A stretch of DNA of 64,000 nucleotides from Marsupella aquatica. Taxonomy: Eukaryota > Marchantiophyta. The notes beneath the pieces were generated by a model that was given only the letters and a program-made list of their open reading frames with translations, was not told the DNA's origin and did not search any database. The stretch is taken from contig OZ316898.1 in NCBI GenBank assembly GCA_973895155.1, positions 15,004,001 through 15,068,000 on the forward strand, in the 5' to 3' direction. Shown here piece after piece: positions 1-11,758 of the stretch (the first letter of the stretch is position 1; each line of letters starts with the position of its first letter). The translations under genes were made by a program, and so were the position numbers.

Positions 1-682
1 TCGGGTGTATCCACTTGCGGGACGCCCGACACCTTCACGGGCCGCCCGTGAGGTCAGATATATTCCCATATTTGAGACGCCCTAGTAGATCCCTGCTGTC
101 TAAAGAAGGGAGGCCACGGCTTGGACAAAAGATCTCACATGATCGTGAGTGGTACAGCTCAGGAGTAAACACATAGAAGAGTTCAGAGTGGAATTTGCCT
201 AGAGACCCTCAACCCTAGCATAATAATGAAAGCGAATCACTCGATAGTGCAACAAACACCATGTCTAGACAATTGAGTGAAGTTTCACTTTACACGAAAG
301 GGCGACACGTGATCCCAATAAACCGTGAGCCAACACAAATGACCCTAAACTTCTTGCAGTCCGAAAGCTTATAATTGCAAAATGACCCTCACTTTTGCTC
401 CCAGTCACGGAAAACCCCCATTAGCAAACTGACCCAGATAAAAGATGAAATTGGCCACCTCTAAGGTCTAGCATATAGCCACATGGCACATTTCCTGAGA
501 AAGTGGGATTTGGAAGGAGGAGGAGCGATATTCGACAGAGGGGCAAGCGCATATCTACTGTAGCAACTCTATGAGTCGCAAGGATGTCTTTTCTCAAATC
601 CAAAGCACAGCCCTTAGCTCCTACAACGTACTGCGGTTCACGCTTTTAGCAAGGTAGAGAATTTGTGTGCAGCAGAGTATCA
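1..682. other. Non-coding 5' flank
   Basis: I see no recognisable gene or repeat here. The last part, just before the start codon at 683, must hold the promoter and 5' leader of the oxidoreductase gene, but I could not identify a convincing TATA box or other element. Confidence 0.5.
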
Positions 683-3518
683 ATGGCATCATCGGGAACG
701 CTACCGGTATCGGTGACCATTGATGCATACAGCGATGTAGCCTGCCCCTGGTGTTACGTCGGAAAGGTTTTCCTCTGCACTGTACAGCTTTCTTTGTTCT
801 GCACCAGACTGGGTTTTCTGTTCGGAAATGTCTTCCTCTTGCGGCTTGGGGATTAGGGGCTAGCAATGTAGAATCAGCGGTTTGTGGAATTTAGAGAAAC
901 TGCCACCAATGGGCACAAAGATGAAGAGCTACATCTTGCTACCGAGTAATCGACCTCTGCTGCCTCATTGTGTGGTTAGGGAGAGATATCAAGTCGGGCT
1001 GGATGTGATTTGAATTTTCTATTTCCCTCATCGCACGAGTCGTGATTGTCTATTCTCAGCTGCTACTACCTGTTGTGGATTACAGAGGCGTCTCGATCTA
1101 GCAATACAGAAGATTGAGGCGGACACAAGAAGTGCACCAATTCGGGTTGTCGTCAAATGGTGAGCATAAAACCTATCTACCTTAAATCAATCTCAACATC
1201 TGATGAGAACCCGCTATTTAGAGAGGTTAATTTAATTAGATTCCACTTTGTTGATCTGAATCCGTTTGAAGCACAACGGTGGTAAATGTAGGCTCAATGA
1301 ATAAAAGTTACTCCACAATGGAATCATAAAAGTTTTCTAAGATATACTCGGGTTATAGTGAACACTCCTCATGTGGAACTTCAAGCCTGTGAATCGATCG
1401 TGTAGGTAGTTTTGTAACTGGTCGATTGGTCCTTCTTAGCTTCACGGGGCGATTGCTGGGACAGCTGACACGATTCAAAGAAGCCCGACTTGGAGAACAT
1501 CGTCGCAGTTGGAAAACTTGCGGCACGTTTCATTTTCAACTTTCAAGTCCTTACCGCAGACAAAAAGATTGTTCAACGTTAAATAATTCGAGAGCCTTAT
1601 CGTCAGGTTAAACTCTGCCAGAAATATGCTGTAACATGCTGGCTTTTTAATCAGGCATCCTTACATGATTGATCCGAGGACAAATATATCCGGGGAGGAT
1701 TATCTAGCTTACAATCGGCGCAGATGGGGTTCAGATTCGTGGACACAATCTCTGCGGAGGTATTGCTGATCACTCTCTTTGCTATTGCGGACAAGGTTGA
1801 TAGGGAAGTTATTAGTTCTCCTCTTTCATTGGTTAGGTCAAACTCTTCCACGAGTTTCCTTAGAATGAAGGCAAGACCTAGTTAAAGGGAAAACCTACTC
1901 TTCATCTACCCAAATTAATCAGCTTTGCTGCACGTTGCCTCATGACGGCTAAAAGTTTTTCCGGCTGCCTCAAATTGGCAATTGGTTTTCCCTATTGGAG
2001 AACATATTGGCTCTAATAGCTTTAGGCTCTTAGTCCATGTGCTATCAGGCGGGAGGGAAGTACTTCTAAGGAGGAGGGAGCCAAATGCCTTCTTGGAGAT
2101 ACTCGCACTAGTCTAATGACAGTTGGAGCACCTTCCATTTTTCTGTTCACCTTCGTTTCCACTTCTACATTTGCTCCCAATGCATTGATGTCCTCCTTTA
2201 TGGAGATTTATTGGTTGGATTTATCATTAAATTTTGGAAGTCCTCTCCTGCCTAGTGAAACTCTTGACACCTCATCCCAACCGCTGTCGTCCTCGATTCT
2301 TTCTCTGGATACTCTCCCTTGCATGATGGTCTACTGGACTCGTTTACTTCAGGTTCTACTACGGAAATCCCTCTGATATGGACAATGAGGCTTTCTCGGT
2401 GGTCCAAGTTGACTTTATTTACACAAACAGCAGTTCCTCCGGGCGACAATACTTCAACTAATCGTGAAAATCCTGGATGCGGATGTGGTTCTTGGTCTAG
2501 GCTTAATGATGGTTTTTTCTTCCAATTTCAATATTTCTAGTCTAAAGCAAATCGAGCAAAATACTGTCTGACACAAACCTGCAGATCAGGAGCAAAGAAT
2601 GGGCTCAAGTTTGCAGACTGGCAGTGGTGGCCGAATACATTGCATGCACACAGGTGCGGTTGCTTCGTGAAAACATTATTTATTATCTATCATATTACAC
2701 CGATTCTCTCCCTTAAAGAGCGCCAATTAAGAGCTGACACTTTTTCAATCCCCTTCGACGTATGAGTGTGCTAGGTTGATACTCCTGGCCGATAGTTTCG
2801 GAAAAGGGGCGGAGGCAAAGCAACTTTTGCTGGAAAAGACATACGAGGAAGGCTTAAATGTCTCAAACCTTGAAGTGCTTTCTTCAGTTGCAGAAGAACT
2901 CGGTCTACCAAAAGCCAACGAGTATCTTGTAATTTTACCAAATTCATGGTCTTGTCCTTTGTGGTGTGTATCACGGTGCAAAGGCAGCTGCAAGTTGTTC
3001 ACCTTATTTTAAAATATCCCTTACCTGCCTGAAAAGTGCCTTGATTTAGAGTTTTAATAAGTTCCCCTAAAGTGCCTCAGCTCCTTGACAACTGCGCAGA
3101 AATCAGATCAAGGGAAGGAGGAGGTGTTGAAACAGAATACGTTTGCGAAATCCAGGCTCGGAATAAGCTCCGTTCCTCATTTCATCATTGACAGCAACTT
3201 CTCCCTCTCTGGTGCCCAGGTTTGTTCTCTGAGCTCTCGGGGATTTGTAAACAAGGGATTTTGCAGGAATCTATATTTCTAGTTTTCTTTGCAATCGTAC
3301 TTCTGTTTGAGTTCATTTAAGATTTGGCCCTTGCTTTCCTTTGACTGTGCACGAGATGATGATGAAAATTGATCAGTTGTGTTTTGCTGTCCAGATCAAT
3401 CTGCTATAGCTTCAGATTTTCTAATACAATATCTACCTTGGGTTCTCAATGAATTGTTCAGGATGTAGCAACATTTGAGTCAGCAATTCAGAAGGCTGCT
3501 ACTCCTCATCTGGAATAG
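683..3518 (+). CDS. DsbA/FrnE-family thiol oxidoreductase, seven exons
   Basis: The product is a thioredoxin-fold protein of the DsbA/FrnE (2-hydroxychromene-2-carboxylate isomerase-like) family, probably a soluble thiol-disulfide oxidoreductase; substrate unknown. Exons with agreeing phases are 683-766, 1086-1159, 1509-1606, 2590-2653, 2775-2928, 3100-3219 and 3462-3518. They total 651 nt, about 216 residues, the usual family length. Exon 1 gives a beta strand followed by SDVACPWCYVGK, with the CPWC redox motif at residues 21-24. Exons 4-5 give NTLHAHRLILLADSFGKGAE, exon 6 the family's cis-proline loop SSVPHFIID and then LSGAQ. The ATG at 683 is the first that starts the conserved strand; an upstream GTG at 665 is unlikely. 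No signal peptide is visible, so I infer a cytosolic protein. Exon 3 is the least certain: it matches the family only weakly, around FHFQL. The next gene, the remorin, lies more than 10 kb away. Confidence 0.85.
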
Positions 3519-4474
3519 TTAACCTCGATGTATGAGCTATGATGGTAATCGTGTAGTATGTATCTGGTCTGCAGATCTCTGCAATTATGAAAAACTAAAG
3601 TACTGGTCATGGCTCAAACCTGTGGTCACTCCTGTCCTTTGAACTTTGTTGACCTGAGGCCACACAAATCGCTTATGTATGGTATCAGGAACGACAGAGG
3701 AGGAACAGATCATCATTGGGACCCTGCGATTAAGTTCCCTGAATTTCTCTGAGTTGGTACTTATCTGCTTTCTTCGCTGACGCAAATCTCTAGGCAAAAG
3801 ACTGTCGGTATGGTGCAGTCTAGTAGGCAAATGCTTGATGCTGGATCCTGGGTTCCTTTTGAGTTTTGTTTTTATGGTTTTTTCCTCAGAACTCAAAGTA
3901 GGACGAGGTTTGATTCTCGAAGTTGATACCCCGGATTTGTAGCCATTCCCATGCAACATTATAGTACTAACCCAAAGCTCTTGTGATTTCAAGTCAATTC
4001 CACATCCACACTTGCTTTGTCGTCTAGCTTAGGCTTAACCTGGAGCGTTCTTCCGACTTCTCTAGCGTTTATGAGCTCAGCCTGCCCCCGTTCAAAGAAG
4101 CTCTGCAATTTGGTGTCGACATTTGCCCATGTTCGATATGACATCTTCATGCCATTCGAACCATGCCATTCGAACCGCTGAGATATTTATGTTCACTGAA
4201 AGTCTTGAAACTGCCATTGAGAGAGTTTATCTCAAATCGCAAGGTTATGGTTGCACACATGGAGTTGCGCCTTATGTTTCGGGAGGGGTTTAGCGGGCAA
4301 AGGAGCAACCGCGTGCCTATCCAATACGAAGTGAAACAGATGTTGAGGGGGGCCATTATTTGCTAAGTCGTTACCATTAAGTAGGGGTTATCAAGAGACA
4401 AATTGGCGGAACGTGACAGGGTTTACTTTTGTAGGATGTCCAATGAGATGCGCTGGGTGAGATATAACTTGCCC
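3519..4474. other. Non-coding, nothing recognised
   Basis: This is the stretch after the oxidoreductase stop codon. The first part must include its 3' untranslated region. The longer open frames here, including a 135-codon one on the minus strand at 3585-3992, show no protein-family motif and no splice-linked partner. Confidence 0.5.
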
Positions 4475-4794
4475 AAGGACCTCATCTAATCAACTGGGTG
4501 TGGTCAGTTGGCCAGGGGATGAGCTGAGAGAGGTCCCAGGTTAAATCCCCCCTTCACATGCAAGTGTTTTTTGGAAGGTGAGTGTGTGTGCGATGGGTGT
4601 GGTGGTGGGTGACCTGGTTTCTCCTCAGCCCTGGGTGGTCTGTTTTGGGTTCTGGTGCAACCCAAAACCCTCTCTCCCTCCTGGGGATGACCCCCCTTGT
4701 GGGCTATCCTATAGAGGTGCATGCTGGGAGTTTATTGTCTATCCTCTGTTAGATGGGTCAGCTTTCAGTTCCAAGTCAAAAAAAAGGGACCTCA
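4475..4794 (+). mobile_element. tRNA-derived SINE with target duplication
   Basis: The body runs about 4485-4783. It has an A-box-like TGGTCAGTTGG at 4501-4511 and a B-box-like GGTTAAATCC at 4539-4548, correctly spaced for an internal RNA polymerase III promoter. It ends in a run of eight A residues. It is flanked by AAGGACCTCA (4475-4484) and AAGGGACCTCA (4784-4794), which I read as the target-site duplication. About 300 bp in length suits plant SINEs. It encodes no protein. Confidence 0.65.
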
Positions 4795-7372
4795 ATAAAA
4801 ATGATCATGGGGACGTCATAATTTATACCTGAACCAATGAAGTAACAATGTTTACACTTCCACACAATGGGGTCATGTCCTGATCCTATCCCGAGTAGAT
4901 AATGGTTAGGGCTGCAGGCTCAGACTGCCTGTGCACTTCAAGGATTCTGACAAGTATTGGGAACTCCAGTAACGATGACATGTTTTGCTTCCACCCAGAG
5001 AAGAAGTGGTGATTTAGATGGAGGTGCCTTTTGGTCTACCTAGAGAGAAACCCTTTGCTGTCTTTGGAAAACTCATTTATTAAAACCCTTTGCATCCCAC
5101 TATTAGATCTCAGCTCTTTCTATTAACCCTTTCTATTAAGGTGGAAGACTCTCCTCTTGCCCCTATATATCGAGGTGATAAGAAAATGACCTATGTTTTG
5201 TGTGTCAAGTGTTTTGTGTGCAAAGGACCTCAGTGATCTAGACATTGGGATGGGTGATAAGAGAGTGATCTCCAATTTTCCTAAATGCCATTTCTTGTGT
5301 GTGTCAAGGAATTTGGTGAACCCAATGAGGGCTTGTGCAAAATCTAATAAGCTTATGGCCCTTGAACTCATAACATCATTTGCTGCAATGCATACTGCTA
5401 TCCTAGGGGAGGAAGCTCTGTAGTTATGTGATTTGTGCCCCTTGGGAATCACCTAGTGTAAAAATCCCTAAACCCATGAGAACAAACCAATATAATTTGA
5501 AGAAAGAAAAAAAGAAATAAATGCACTAATACAATTACTTGTACCTTTTATTATATGACTTTGACTTACGGACCCCCATGGGAAGTTCCTTCCAAATTCC
5601 TGATACATGTGTAGTTGCATCAACATGATTTGTCAGAAACAAGAATAGTTAATTATGCAAGAAGAACCAAAATTATTAACTATTCGTGTTTGAAACAAGG
5701 CAAAGAAACAACACTTAGACCCTCTAATTGTAAAAATACTCAAAATTGAAAGTAATATTTCATGTACAAAGAAAAGGGTGAAATAGGGGTGAATTAAAGA
5801 ACACAATCTTTGGATGAATTGTGATTGATATATCAAGGTTTTCTGATAATCTTTTTCAATTTTTTCCTTTAATTTACACATTTTGAAATAATGACAAATA
5901 GAAAGAAACTCCTCAACTACTCTAAGATTTACCAAGGTAACATAATAAACCCACCAAACTTTTCAAATTCTCTAAGATTCACCAAGGTAACTCAAGAAAC
6001 CCTTTGGCTGCTATGGATAGAGGAATAACAAACAAAGGTAAGAAACACCAAAACTAATTCGGGTAGAGGAACACGAAGGGAGTCTAAGACCTTTCAACTA
6101 CAATACATGGACAAAGCTGTGATATTTTGTATGAACTAAATATGGCATGTTACATGTACTGTGTAGACATAAAGGTACTAAGGGAAACATTTTGGACAAA
6201 AACTTACCCTTAGTATTACCATGAATGTACTCATATTTATCTTTAATTAAATTGTCCTAACTACATGTTAGATTCACTTCATTTAAAATACTCCATTTAA
6301 TCTTTGTACTTTCATCTATCTATTCCAACCTTCATCTCTTCATGGCTCCAAATAGTTCAATAAACAAGCTTACATAACCAATGGGTCCTCGAACTAATTA
6401 AATCTTGAATTATATACCTTGTTAAATATCAAGAATAATATTTTTACCAAAATTGGATTTTTAAATGCTTTAAGTACAAGTGTTTGATTATAATTATTAG
6501 ACCGACAAGATTAAAAATAACCTTCATTTAGTCACACCCAGTTCTAATAATCCAACAAGTGATTCCCTAGGGATTTGTGCACTGTGGATAGCATTTGTTT
6601 GGAAATGTGAAAGACATACACCTTTATAACATCAACTTATGTATGATGGTTCACAATCACAGGCATCATTGAGTGATTGGACCCAATGAGCAATAGTAAA
6701 TGTGTGATGGGTGGCTTGCAATAATGGGAAGCATTGAATTTGGAACACTATGAGCACCAATGAATAAATTTCCAGGAAGGCTTGGCCATACAAAGTGGTG
6801 GTGTGTTAGGGGTAAGTGTATCTTGTCAACAATTGAGGTGGACCACAACTGAAATAAGGAGAAGCCACCAATTGATGTATCACAAACGCGGTCTACCTCA
6901 AATTCTGCTGGAGCTTTACTCCTACATTGTGTAGAGTTGCCATTGCATTTGCATCTGCGCTGATCAGATGCAACCTTCCCACCCCCACTTTTGAGTTAAG
7001 CAGGAGGGTTCGAGTTCTTAAATGTAGAGGTCAGCCAGTATAGCTGTCAGTTTTGCTAGTTGCTACACTATTGTCTGATCTCTGGCTATTCATATTCTGC
7101 TGTCTCAATGGACTTCTCCAAGTGGATCAAGCAGCTATTTGTCTTTTGCTGTCTCCGCCTACTTCTCCAACCAGGACAATAGTCACCGCAGTTGATTACT
7201 ACTTTGATCAGGACTGATTCTGATCCTGACCTCACTAGCAGGTATTCAGTTACTAGTCCTTGACAACAGTTGCGCTCATATTCTTTTTGACTAGTGACAT
7301 CTGATCTTGACTCCTCCTAGTGGATGATTCAAGTTGTGTCTAGGCGGGAGCCCCATGTTTTGTATAGGGTAA
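4795..7372. other. Non-coding, A/T-rich, nothing recognised
   Basis: No gene or bounded repeat could be supported here. The short open frames lack motifs. A B-box-like GGTTCGAGTTC near 7007 was noted, but it has no convincing A box. Confidence 0.45.
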
Positions 7373-7514
7373 TGCAGGTCTGGGCGCAGGTTACTAGGCT
7401 GTAACCTTGCGTCCGGAATATGAAAAGAAGCTGATCGGCGGCAGCCAAAAAGCTTTTTTGAATATTCCGGGAGCAGGTTACAGTCTATAACCCCAGCCCA
7501 GCCCTGCCCTGCAC
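7373..7514. repeat. Imperfect hairpin (foldback) element, about 140 bp
   Basis: The left arm at 7373-7432 and the right arm at 7451-7514 are inverted copies with scattered mismatches. Matching landmarks are GCAGGTCTGGGC against GCCCAGCCCTGC, GGCTGTAACC against GGTTACAGTC, and CCGGAATAT against ATATTCCGG. The loop is about 18 bp. The shape suggests a foldback MITE or another hairpin-forming insertion. I could not identify a target duplication. Confidence 0.6.
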
Positions 7515-8364
7515 TAGCGTACGTAACTCCTGCCCAGAAAGAGGTTACCGGCTTGACTTTTCAGGACAACAGATTATGACTATAGCAGGCCCCTGCAGAA
7601 ATGGTTACACACCGGTAACCTCTTCTCCTAACAGGTTTTACGTTTAGTTTACTGCTGTTGTCTCTTGTCTGGCTTTCCCTTGTGGAGACTATAGTTCAAA
7701 GCAGTAAAGTGGCATGCAAACAATCTAGCATGCAAACAATCTCTTTCTGCACATCTCATCTCATCTCACTGTGATAATAGCTAGCTAAACATATATATTA
7801 TTTAGAATTAAAGGAATTTTTGGTCGGGTCAAAGATTTGCAATTCTTGATTGTATAGACAGACATGGGAAAAATGACCTGTGCATGCCTTTTGTGCAGCT
7901 TTCACATACTGTTCAAAAGTCAACATGCACAGAAAACATGTTGAGAGTTAAATTTGCTTTTAATGGATGGGAAAGGTTTAACTATATATACTTCCACAAA
8001 TTTATGCACTACAGCATAATCCCCAATCATCCAATCAAGTTTTGTTTTGAGATCATTCTCATTTGGAGATGTGTGCATTCTCCTCTGTCAAAGAAACTTT
8101 GTGGGATAGCTCAACAGGTAAGATAGTCTACTCTGAGTGTTGTACTGACAAGTACTGGTCTTCACACATGATTAGGTTGGAACATCATTACCATCATTAC
8201 CAAGCTAAGAGGCGCAGAAGAGCTATGACGGCACATGGGTATGGAAGATGACTCCTGTGCTTTTCCTAAATTGCATGAGCCCATGCCAATTGATTCCCTT
8301 TCGTCTAAAAAACAATTAAACTGACTGAACTGGTTGAAGGTTTTCAAAAGGACATAGCAACCCC

Positions 8365-9004
8365 CTCGGGGGCCTCAATCCAAGGGGTGTCCCATATCAC
8401 GCTCAAAGTTTTGGGGGAATAAACACCATAAAAGTTAAGTCAATAAAGTTTTTTTTTGGAATTTTTTACCTCTAACTTAATGGAATATTCCAAGAATATT
8501 CCCATATTTGATTTTAAAAAACCCTATGATTCTTATAATTCTCAAATTGGATTAAAATAACCCTAATGTTCTTCAACAAAAATTTAAAAGTATTTCACTA
8601 AACATAATAAAAAAACCCTATACTTATTCGTGCCTCGGGGGTGTCACTTCCACGGAAGTGGCACATCATGTGCGACGAAGTATAGGCCCATTTAAATGGG
8701 TGTGGTGGAAGACATCCAAAGTTTGGTGGAAGAACACATAGGGCATATTTTATTGATTGGTCGACTTTAAAGAACACATAGGCCTATTTAATTACAAAAA
8801 TATTTTCTTTAAAGTTTTTAGTGGTTTTTTAATAAAAAATGACAAAATTTAAAGAAAGAAAGGGCTTTGCAAAAAAATACTTTTCACTTATAAGTTAGGG
8901 GGGTCAAACCCTAAAACGTCGCACGCGATGTATGGCCCTCCATATAGTGACCCCCCTGAGATTTGCACGTGATGGGTCGGAAGAAAAGAAGTGAGGACCC
9001 GGGA
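8365..9004 (+). mobile_element. hAT-like MITE, subfamily I, interrupted by another MITE
   Basis: The outer element starts CTCGGGGGCC and ends GGACCCGGGA. The flanks GCAACCCC (8357-8364) and GCAACCCT (9005-9012) form an 8-bp target duplication with one mismatch. Removing the nested element and its duplicated site leaves about 305 bp, close to the intact relative at 10218-10509. Shared internal text includes AATAAACACC, a run of T, and TGGAATATTC. It is non-coding. An 8-bp duplication fits the hAT superfamily; superfamily assignment is inference. Confidence 0.75.
8634..8960 (+). mobile_element. hAT-like MITE, subfamily II, nested
   Basis: The ends are inverted: CTCGGGGGTGTCACTTCC at the left and TAGTGACCCCCCTGAG at the right. 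It splits the subfamily I element at 8365-9004. The flanks ATTCGTGC (8626-8633) and ATTTGCAC (8961-8968) differ only by transitions. The intact relative has the undivided site ATTTGCGC, so the insertion and its 8-bp duplication can be read directly by comparison. It is a close relative of 22579-22891. Confidence 0.8.
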
Positions 9005-9012
9005 GCAACCCT

Positions 9013-10209
9013 GACAACAACGATGAAACATTCTCCTCCAAATTGGGCAAGGTTGTGATGCATCTGATGACCAAGTGAACGTGCTACAATGCTACAAAGC
9101 CACATTTGTGACGGGATATGGCTGAGCATTAAATTCTACTCGAATCTGATTACTTGAACCCGGATACAATGGAGGATTGTAGACTACTGACGTGTTTTCT
9201 CAATGTGCAGAATCCTGATGTCAGGACAAGTTTCACCAATTTTCCTAATTGTTGCATGGAGTCTAAATCTCACCAGTTCGGAACAGGTTTTGTCCTCTTA
9301 CTTGAAGGAATGAGAAGCCTGTGATGATCAAAGTTGCTCTTTCATTTGTCAGAATAAAGTGGCAAAAATGATCTGTGGAGGTATGTCAGCTCATCTCTTT
9401 TAATGTGAGCGATGAGAGTGTCCTTCAACAAGAGAGCAAGGCAGCGAGTACATGCATGACATACGAACAGGTTATAGAACATTAAAAAGGACTGCAGAGA
9501 CCTTGGGCATCTAGGTATGATAATCATCTTGTTGCTCTGTCCAGCTGCCATTCAGCAAGACACACCACAGCTAAAATTTATTAAAGAAAAGACTCAAAAG
9601 ACACTTCAATAGATACTTTGAAAAAGCAAACAAAATCAGAAATAAAGAACATTCAGTCATTTAATGCTAAGCGTTTTTACCTTGAACAAGTCTGTGCACT
9701 GTCTGCTCTGGCAGCAACATAGTACTCCAACTTAGAATTCTTATAATTTGGCTAGATGTGAATCGGCATCATGGTGGATGATCATGTTTGGTTCACCAGA
9801 TACCAGATTCATCTATCAATTGACTCTTCAATGCGTTGCAAGTGGAGTTCTACATCAGCTCACGAAAGCTAAACAATCATGGCCGAGCCTTCAAGATAGC
9901 TGTGGAACTCCACCCCACTCCGGCTTCCTTTCCGAGTGCCCAGCTTTATGCTGTTCTAATGAATGTCAACAAAATCTTTTAAGGCAAAAAACAAATAGCT
10001 CTAGAAGTGCCCATGATAGGACAAAAAGACTTGACGTCCTTTATTGTATCCTTCCACTCATTATCATTCATCTCATATGGTTGAGTCAAGTAAACCTTGT
10101 TTGCACACACTGAAAGAGTTCAGTAATGTTTGAGTCTAACAGCAATCATGTACAATTTGTTAGGTTTGGCAGGATGAGTCAGTCCCTTTAGCGGGCTTTG
10201 GTGGGAATT
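9013..10209. other. Non-coding, nothing recognised
   Basis: This stretch lies between two MITEs. An open frame at 9748-10113 (121 codons, + strand) has no motif and no neighbouring exon. Confidence 0.4.
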
Positions 10210-10217
10210 CTCTAACA

Positions 10218-10509
10218 CTCAGGGGCCTCAAGGGGCGTGCCATATCGCGTGCGGAGTTTTGGGTGAATAAACACCCTAAAACTTAAGTCAATAAAGTTTT
10301 TTTGAGGAATTTCTTTACCCCTAAGTTAATGGAATATTCTCAAATTTGGTTTTAAAAAACACTATGATTCTTATAACTCAAAACTGGATTAAAACAACCC
10401 TAATCATGTTCTTCAACAGAAATTCAAAACTCTCTCACTAACCCCAATAAAAAAACCTTCTACTTATTTGCGCATGATGGGTTGGAATAAAAGAAGGGAG
10501 GACCCCGGG
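10218..10509 (+). mobile_element. hAT-like MITE, subfamily I, uninterrupted copy
   Basis: It is 292 bp long, from CTCAGGGGCCTC to GGACCCCGGG. The flanks CTCTAACA (10210-10217) and CTCTAATA (10510-10517) form an 8-bp duplication with one mismatch. It is homologous throughout to the outer element at 8365-9004 and provides the empty site for the nested insertion there. Confidence 0.8.
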
Positions 10510-10517
10510 CTCTAATA

Positions 10518-11559
10518 GTGTCTCAAAAGTTGGGCAGGGATTATAGCCCACAATATCCTGAAAATAAGGCGTTAGTGTATACACACTAGGCCATTGAAAC
10601 AAGATCCTCAAAAAGATCTCACTTCACTAAAGTACGTACTAAAGAGGTCAGGAAATTTGGAACATCATGAACTACAAAGGAGAAAGTGAATTTGTGCGAC
10701 AAGACGAAGCCCAAAGGGTCCTCACTATCTACGTTTCTATTAGTTGGATTTTTCAAAAACTTGCAATTTTTTGAGAAAATACAAGCTTTTTGTTGCAATA
10801 ATATATCACTGAAAATACATCCATTCAATCCATTAATTTGTTGTACGTGAGAGTCCTTGGCAAAATTCCCCAACAACAGTCAAAAACTGAGTGAGATCTT
10901 ACCTAATGAGATCCTTTTCTAGTTCCTTCTTGTCACTGTAAATTTCAAAGGTAATATTTGGGTTGGAAGCTCCATCGATACAGGCCAACAACTGTGTAGA
11001 GTGTTGAGGGAATGGAACTTAGATAGAGAAATTATGATTCAGCATCTAAGATGAGACATAAATTCAAAACGATAACACCAGAGACCATCAGACATCAAAA
11101 TTTACAAAGAAGGGTCCCCTTTTCCCTTGGCCTTGCCAGGATTAAATTTGAAAATTTCCTAGAAGAAGCTAAACATATATCCAATGCAAGAAAACAAAAA
11201 GAACTAAAGCAAAAACAGAGGGTACCAAAGGCAAGAAAACAAAAGGTTTTCCCACAAAAAGCAAAAAAGCCTGAGAGTCTACCAAAGCCTGTAAATTGAG
11301 GTTATCCCATATCCCTATTTATGCTAAAGATCAGCTTTACGAGTCCTTTGAAGGCCATCCATGAGTTAGCACCACAGATCAACCAGCAAACAGAAACATA
11401 AGCTTGCTTCATTCTGGCAATTATGAGGAGGAGCAGTACCACTATGTGAGTACAGTAGTGGGACCACGCGTTAATGTTCCCTTATTTTCCTGGGGGCCCG
11501 TCCACTTCCCAATCCCCAAATGCTGATGCCCGCTCCAGCCCGAGTTTGCCAAAACACAA
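10518..11559. other. Non-coding, nothing recognised
   Basis: A lysine-rich open frame at 11051-11299 is low-complexity and matches no family I know. No bounded repeat is seen. Confidence 0.4.
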
Positions 11560-11569
11560 ACCAAAACTC

Positions 11570-11748
11570 GAGAGATATGCTTAGTAGACCCCCTTCTGGA
11601 AAATTTTTGCTTAATCAACCCCCTCCATACATTTCCCCAATCTGGACTGTTAATGGACCTTTTGATCTCAGATCTGGACCGTTGATAGACCTCAGGGGGT
11701 TGATCAAGTAACAAGTTTCATTTTGGGGGTCTATCAAGCAAATACTTC
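11570..11748. mobile_element. Mutator-like MITE, copy 1
   Basis: This 179-bp element has long inverted ends. The left end reads GAGATATGCTTAGTAGACCC and the complement of the right end reads GAAGTATTTGCTTGATAGAC; both then continue to a shared ATCAACCCCCT. The flanks are exact 10-bp copies, ACCAAAACTC (11560-11569 and 11749-11758). Long ends with a 9-10 bp duplication are typical of Mutator-like elements. A second copy is at 39649-39828. Confidence 0.8.
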
Positions 11749-11758
11749 ACCAAAACTC

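Noticed and set aside
3585-3992. 135-codon open frame on - just after the oxidoreductase gene
   Set aside because: No motif and no splice partners; overlaps the likely 3' untranslated region.
7000-7020. B-box-like GGTTCGAGTTC, possible tRNA or SINE
   Set aside because: No A box at the right distance, no acceptor-stem pairing and no target duplication.
11051-11299. Lysine-rich open frame
   Set aside because: Biased composition from A-rich DNA, no motif and no partner exon.
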